Part shown: positions 31,506 through 35,740 of the stretch, piece after piece
Position numbering within the stretch: the stretch's first letter is position 1
How the letters are laid out: every line of letters begins with the position of its first letter
From: an uncultured Bacteroidaceae bacterium
GTDB lineage: Bacteria > Bacteroidota > Bacteroidia > Bacteroidales > Bacteroidaceae
NCBI GenBank assembly: GCA_939800445.1
Contig: CALNGU010000016.1
Location: 1-35,740 of the forward strand
Reading direction: 5' to 3'
DNA length: 35,740 bases
Notes under the pieces: generated by a model
Seen by the model: only the letters and a program-made list of their open reading frames with translations
What the model was told of the DNA's origin: nothing
Database searches by the model: none
Made by a program: the position numbers and the translations under genes

Positions 31506-33443
31506 ATGGTATCGGTTGACAAACTACGGGTGGACTTCGGGGCAGACACGCTCTTCCATGACGTTTCATTCGTCATAAACGACAAGGACAAGATAGCCCT
31601 CGTCGGCAAAAACGGCGCGGGCAAATCGACGCTGCTCAAGATTATCGCAGGCGAAATGATGCCGAGCGACGGGACGGTTTCACGGGCGAAAGACACGAAA
31701 ATAGGCTATCTGCCGCAGGTCATGGCCATAAGCGACAGCCACACGGTCATCGAGGAAACCGAGAAAGCATTCAGCCACATCGACGACATGAGGCGGCGCA
31801 TCGAGGCGATGAAAGAGGAGCTGGCGGCACGCACTGACTATGAATCAAAGGAATACCACGACCTCATCGACAAATACAGCCAGGCCGAAGAACTGTTTGC
31901 GATGAACGGCGGCAACACCTACCGCGCCGACATCGAGAAGACACTCCTCGGGCTGGGCTTCAAGAGGAGCGACTTTGACCGCCCCACATCCGAGTTCAGC
32001 GGCGGTTGGAGGATGCGCATCGAGCTGGCAAAGATATTGCTGCTCAACCCGGACGTGCTGCTGCTGGACGAACCGACCAACCATCTCGACATCGAGAGCA
32101 TACAGTGGCTGGAGAATTATCTCATCACCAAGGCCAATGCAGTCGTGCTCGTCTCGCACGACAGGGCATTCATCAACAACATAACGACGAGGACAATCGA
32201 GATTTCGTGCGGCAAAATATACGACTACAAGGTCAAGTATGATAAATTCATCGAACTGCGCAAGGAGCGGCGTGAGCAGCAAATACGCGCTTTCGAGAAC
32301 CAACAAAAGGCCATCGCCGACACCCAGGAGTTCATAGAACGCTTCCGCTACAAAGCAACAAAGGCAGTCCAAGTCCAGAGCCGCATCAAACAGCTCGAAA
32401 AGATCGAGCGCATCGAGATTGACGACGAAGACACGTCCACGCTGTCAATCCGCTTCCCAGAGGCAATCCGCTCAGGCAACTACCCGGTCATCACCGAGGG
32501 GCTGGCCAAAGCCTACGGCGACAACCTCGTCTTCTCGGGAGTTGACATCACCATTCGCCGTGGGGAAAAGGTCGCTCTGGTCGGCAAAAACGGCGAAGGC
32601 AAATCGACTTTCGTCAAATGCGTCATGGGGGAAATCCCATTTGACGGCAAAGTCACCATAGGGCACAACGTGCACATCGGCTACTTCGCCCAGAACCAGG
32701 CGCAGCTGCTCGACGAGAATCTGACCGTTTTCGAGACCATCGACAACATCGCCACCGGGGACATCAGGACAAAAGTGCGCGACATCCTCGGCGCATTCAT
32801 GTTTGGCAACGATGCCATCGACAAGCGTGTCAAAGTCCTGTCAGGTGGCGAAAGGACACGCCTCGCCATGATACGGCTGTTGCTCCAGCCCGTCAACCTA
32901 CTGATACTCGACGAGCCGACCAACCACCTCGATATGCGCTCAAAAGATGTCCTCAAGGAAGCCATAAAGACATTCGACGGCACAGCCATCATCGTCTCAC
33001 ACGACCGCGACTTCCTCGACGGGCTGGTGGAGAAAGTATATGAATTTGCCGACGGACACGTCAGGGAACATCTCGGCGGTGTCTACGACTTCCTTGCAAA
33101 AAAGAACATCGAGCACCTCGACGAGCTCAACCTCAGCAGCCGTGAAGCCCCTGCCGCACCACGCCCGACGGAGCAGGCCGCAGGCAAAAACGACTATGAA
33201 GAAAGGAAACTGCTCGCAAAGAAAATCCGCAAACTGGAAAACCAAATCAAGGACTGCGAGCAACGCATCGAGTCACTCGAAGCGGAACTGGCAGACATAG
33301 AGCAAAGACTTGCCACCCCCGACGGCGCAGCAGACACGTCGCTATACGAAAAGCACGGGGCGACAAAACGCTCCATTGAGCAGACAATGGACGAATGGGA
33401 AAAACTCAACGAAGAACTTGAACTCACAAATAAACCTAACTAA
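31506..33443 (+). CDS. ABC-F family ATPase (Uup/EttA-like)
   Basis: The 645-residue soluble protein has two ABC domains and no membrane segment, the ABC-F plan. Walker A motifs are GKNGAGKS (34-41) and GKNGEGKS (360-367), and signatures are FSGGWRMR (from 164) and LSGGERTR (from 445). Both Walker B motifs read LLLDEPTNHLD or LILDEPTNHLD. The inter-domain linker is rich in Arg and Gln (RKERREQQIRAFENQQKA), as expected for the ribosome-contacting arm. A C-terminal coiled coil (about 560-640) resembles that of Uup. Such proteins act on the ribosome E site; resistance to antibiotics is possible but not indicated. Start at ATG 31506; an earlier TTG would overlap lptB. Confidence 0.92.
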   Translation: MVSVDKLRVDFGADTLFHDVSFVINDKDKIALVGKNGAGKSTLLKIIAGEMMPSDGTVSRAKDTKIGYLPQVMAISDSHTVIEETEKAFSHIDDMRRRIEAMKEELAARTDYESKEYHDLIDKYSQAEELFAMNGGNTYRADIEKTLLGLGFKRSDFDRPTSEFSGGWRMRIELAKILLLNPDVLLLDEPTNHLDIESIQWLENYLITKANAVVLVSHDRAFINNITTRTIEISCGKIYDYKVKYDKFIELRKERREQQIRAFENQQKAIADTQEFIERFRYKATKAVQVQSRIKQLEKIERIEIDDEDTSTLSIRFPEAIRSGNYPVITEGLAKAYGDNLVFSGVDITIRRGEKVALVGKNGEGKSTFVKCVMGEIPFDGKVTIGHNVHIGYFAQNQAQLLDENLTVFETIDNIATGDIRTKVRDILGAFMFGNDAIDKRVKVLSGGERTRLAMIRLLLQPVNLLILDEPTNHLDMRSKDVLKEAIKTFDGTAIIVSHDRDFLDGLVEKVYEFADGHVREHLGGVYDFLAKKNIEHLDELNLSSREAPAAPRPTEQAAGKNDYEERKLLAKKIRKLENQIKDCEQRIESLEAELADIEQRLATPDGAADTSLYEKHGATKRSIEQTMDEWEKLNEELELTNKPN

Positions 33444-33447
33444 CAAC

Positions 33448-35481
33448 ATGAAACGTAAAACTTACCTGCCAATCATGGCGGCAGCCCTCGTCTCAATGGC
33501 AGCATTGAGCGGCTGCAAACAACAGGCACAGAGCGGTGGCATCAGGTTGGAAAACATGGACACCACCGTTGTCGCCGGCAACGACTTCTACCAGTACGCT
33601 TGCGGAGGATGGATAAAAGCCAACCCCATTACCCCCGAATATTCCCGCTTCGGCTCATTCGAGTACCTCGGGGAACAAAACCTGAAGCAAATCAGGGAGC
33701 TCATCGAAGGCATCGCCGCCAAGCAGAACCAGCCGGGAAGCATCGAGCAAAAGATTGGAGACCTCTACAACATGGCGATGGACACCATCAAGCGCAACAA
33801 CGACAAGGCAACCCCCATCCAGGAAGACCTGAAGTCCATCGAGGCAATCACCTCCAAAGACCAGCTGCCGGCAACCATAGCCAGCCTGCAACGCATCGGC
33901 GTGAGCCTCTTCTTCCAGCCCTACGTCGGCGCGGATGAGAAAGACAGCCGCAACAACCTCTTCCAAATCTACCAAGGCGGCATCTCGCTCGGCGAAAAGG
34001 AATACTACCTCGACAACGACGACCACACCAAGGCCATCCGCGACAGCTACAAACAGTATGTGGCCGACCTCTTCCGCCTCGCAGGTGACGACGCTGCCGC
34101 CGAGAAGAAGATGCAGGCCGTCCTCGACATCGAGACCGCCATCGCCAAAGGGTCAAAGAACGCGACGGAACTGCGCGACCCCTATAACAACTACAACAAG
34201 ATGACCTTCGCACAACTCCAGGAGCGTTTCGACGGATTCGACTGGCAAACTTACGTCACATCGCTCGGCCTCGACTCGGTGGGCAATGTCAACGTCTGCC
34301 AGACCAAGCAAATCGAGACCGTCATCGGCATCCTCGACAAGCAACCGCTCGACGACATCAAGGCCTACATCGAATTCAAACTCCTTGAGGCGGCATCCAG
34401 CTACCTGAGCGACGAATTCTATGACACATCATTCGCCTTCTACGGCAAGGTGCTGTCGGGACGCGAGGCACCGTCGGAGAGGTGGAAACGCTCAATCCGC
34501 CTCGTGGACGGCACGCTCAGCGACGCTGTCGGACAGATGTACGTCAAACAATACTTCCCGCCCGAAGCCAAGGAGCGCATGATCAATCTCGTCAAGAACC
34601 TCCAGACCGCCCTTGGCGAGAGGATAGACCAACAGACCTGGATGAGCGACGAGACGAAGGCCAAGGCGCACGAGAAGCTGGACGCATTCTACGTCAAAGT
34701 CGGCTACCCCGACAAATGGCGCGACTACACCGCCCTCGACATCGACACCACCAACCTGTGGAACAACATGAAACGCGCCACGGCATTCGAGTACGACTAT
34801 ATGCTCGCCAAGGCCAACAAGCCCGTGGACCGCACCGAATGGCTCATGCCGGCGCAGATGGTCAACGCCTACTACAACCCCACGACCAACGAGATATGCT
34901 TCCCGGCGGCCATCCTCCAGTACCCCTTCTTTGACATGGAGGCCGACGACGCGTTCAACTACGGCGCAATCGGCGTGGTCATCGGGCACGAGATGACACA
35001 CGGCTTCGACGACCAAGGCTCGCTCTACGACAAGGACGGCAACCTCAACAACTGGTGGACCAAGGAGGACTCTGTCCGCTTCCGCGAGAAGACCAAGGTC
35101 ATGGAGGAATTCTTCGACAGCATCGAGGTGCTCCCCGGCTTGCACGCCAACGGCCGCCTCACCCTCGGTGAGAACATCGCCGACCACGGAGGCATCAAGG
35201 TCGCATTCCAAGCCTACAAGAATGCCACCAAGGACGCACCCCTCGCCGACATCGACGGCTTCACGCCCGACCAACGCTTCTTCATCGCCTACGCCAACCT
35301 CTGGGCGGCAAGCATCCGCGACGAGCAGATCCGCGTGGCGACCAAGACAGACCCGCACGCCCTGGGCGAATGGAGGGTCAACGGCGCGCTGCCGCAGATT
35401 GACGCATGGTACGAGGCATTCGGCGTGACCGAAGACAACGCCATGTTCATCCCCAAAGCCGAGCGCGTAGACGTGTGGTGA
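33448..35481 (+). CDS. M13 family metallopeptidase, lipoprotein (neprilysin/PepO-like)
   Basis: The 677-residue zinc endopeptidase has a lipoprotein signal with lipobox ALSGC and acceptor Cys23, so it is probably anchored to the envelope facing the periplasm or surface. The M13 N-terminal domain begins with DFYQYACGGWIKANPI. The catalytic domain has VNAYYNPTTNEI, the HEMTH zinc motif (514-518, catalytic Glu515) and the third ligand Glu575 in GENIADHGG, with Asp579. The protein ends AERVDVW, keeping the terminal VW of the family but lacking the Cys found in eukaryotic neprilysin. It starts four bases after the ABC-F gene stop, and a strong terminator follows. Confidence 0.95.
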   Translation: MKRKTYLPIMAAALVSMAALSGCKQQAQSGGIRLENMDTTVVAGNDFYQYACGGWIKANPITPEYSRFGSFEYLGEQNLKQIRELIEGIAAKQNQPGSIEQKIGDLYNMAMDTIKRNNDKATPIQEDLKSIEAITSKDQLPATIASLQRIGVSLFFQPYVGADEKDSRNNLFQIYQGGISLGEKEYYLDNDDHTKAIRDSYKQYVADLFRLAGDDAAAEKKMQAVLDIETAIAKGSKNATELRDPYNNYNKMTFAQLQERFDGFDWQTYVTSLGLDSVGNVNVCQTKQIETVIGILDKQPLDDIKAYIEFKLLEAASSYLSDEFYDTSFAFYGKVLSGREAPSERWKRSIRLVDGTLSDAVGQMYVKQYFPPEAKERMINLVKNLQTALGERIDQQTWMSDETKAKAHEKLDAFYVKVGYPDKWRDYTALDIDTTNLWNNMKRATAFEYDYMLAKANKPVDRTEWLMPAQMVNAYYNPTTNEICFPAAILQYPFFDMEADDAFNYGAIGVVIGHEMTHGFDDQGSLYDKDGNLNNWWTKEDSVRFREKTKVMEEFFDSIEVLPGLHANGRLTLGENIADHGGIKVAFQAYKNATKDAPLADIDGFTPDQRFFIAYANLWAASIRDEQIRVATKTDPHALGEWRVNGALPQIDAWYEAFGVTEDNAMFIPKAERVDVW

Positions 35482-35516
35482 CACCGCCCCGCCGCCGCTC
35501 AAGGCAAACCTGCAAG

Positions 35517-35559
35517 CCAAGCCAGTCGGACACCGCTCCGGCTGGCTTGGTCGTTTTTT
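35517..35559 (+). terminator. Terminator of the M13 peptidase unit
   Basis: Arms 35517-35530 (CCAAGCCAGTCGGA) and 35537-35550 pair at 13 of 14 positions plus a G-U pair, with a six-base loop, then TCG and six Ts. It lies 35 bases after the stop. Confidence 0.9.
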
Positions 35560-35614
35560 ATCCCCACACCAGCCATCCCGCCGCCTGCCACGTGACGGCC
35601 GGCTGAAGACGAGC

Positions 35615-35740
35615 GGGGCAAAATCCCGCAACCTGCCGCATAAAACCACACCAAGCACCGGGAAAAGTTGCATTGCCCCAGAGGAAAAGTAAAAACAAAA
35701 CTTCTGTTTATATATTCAAAACTTCTGAATATTAAAACAA
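35615..35740. repeat. 21-bp phased array with outer flank, second family (copy E), cut by the window end
   Basis: In inverted orientation relative to copy D, the outer flank GGGGCAAAATCCCG followed by GCATAAAAC (35615-35645) comes first. Then GAGGAAAAGTA leads to 21-base units at 35692-35712 and 35713-35733. A third unit starts at 35734 and is cut by the end of the window. The units are CAAAACTTCTG-centred like those of copy D. Confidence 0.8.

Noticed and set aside
34492-35673. Long minus-strand open frame opposite the M13 peptidase
   Set aside because: It is a GC-rich codon-bias shadow of a clear metallopeptidase gene and shows no domain.

Overview
The window reads as chromosomal DNA of a GC-rich member of the Bacteroidales (phylum Bacteroidota). 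The grounds are promoters of the Bacteroidota type (TTTG, about 19 bases, TAnnTTTG), a T9SS-type C-terminal sorting domain, a Bacteroides-like serine palmitoyltransferase, an HU-CCDC81/SPOR protein, and the long Bacteroidota forms of IleS and LspA. A Muribaculaceae-like relative is my guess only; no rRNA or tRNA gene is present to settle it.

Layout. 1-338 holds the end of a dispersed repeat and a 65-bp tandem repeat. 339-1810 (minus strand) is an ECF sigma operon. 1964-5623 (minus strand) carries a secreted T9SS-sorted protein, ribonuclease Z and ribosomal protein S1. guaA follows at 6122 on the plus strand. 7731-13940 is an accessory interval: a putative zeta-type toxin-antitoxin pair and a complete type III-like restriction-modification system (mod, res). 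14013-15534 (minus strand) has a zinc-ribbon/FHA protein and an HU/SPOR envelope protein. 15623-18054 is a GNAT, dipeptide epimerase, nadC run. 18632-23886 is ileS, a DksA-like gene, lspA and a lipoprotein gene. An unknown exported protein and dnaX lie on the minus strand. From 26777 the plus strand has a FtsB/DivIC-like gene, a small membrane protein, the sphingolipid gene spt, a SIMPL protein, mazG, lptB, an ABC-F ATPase and an M13 metallopeptidase lipoprotein.

Most genes are ordinary housekeeping or envelope functions. The TA and R-M genes form a small defence or selfish island between the guaA hairpin and the res/FHA terminator. Within mod, the predicted target-recognition region is strikingly AT-rich, as if swapped in.

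The most unusual structure is not a gene. Three intergenic regions (5851-5934, 24645-24728, 30458-30541) each hold exactly four contiguous, diverged 21-bp units with palindromic character. A second sequence family (18313-18396, 35692-end, and the outer flank of a third copy at 1-54) uses the same 21-bp period with different unit sequence. All sit at operon boundaries, often 130-180 bp upstream of a promoter. I find no spacers, transposase or cas gene with them. Two genes (rnz and the HU/SPOR gene) have a -7 promoter box ending exactly five bases before the start codon, suggesting leaderless mRNAs.
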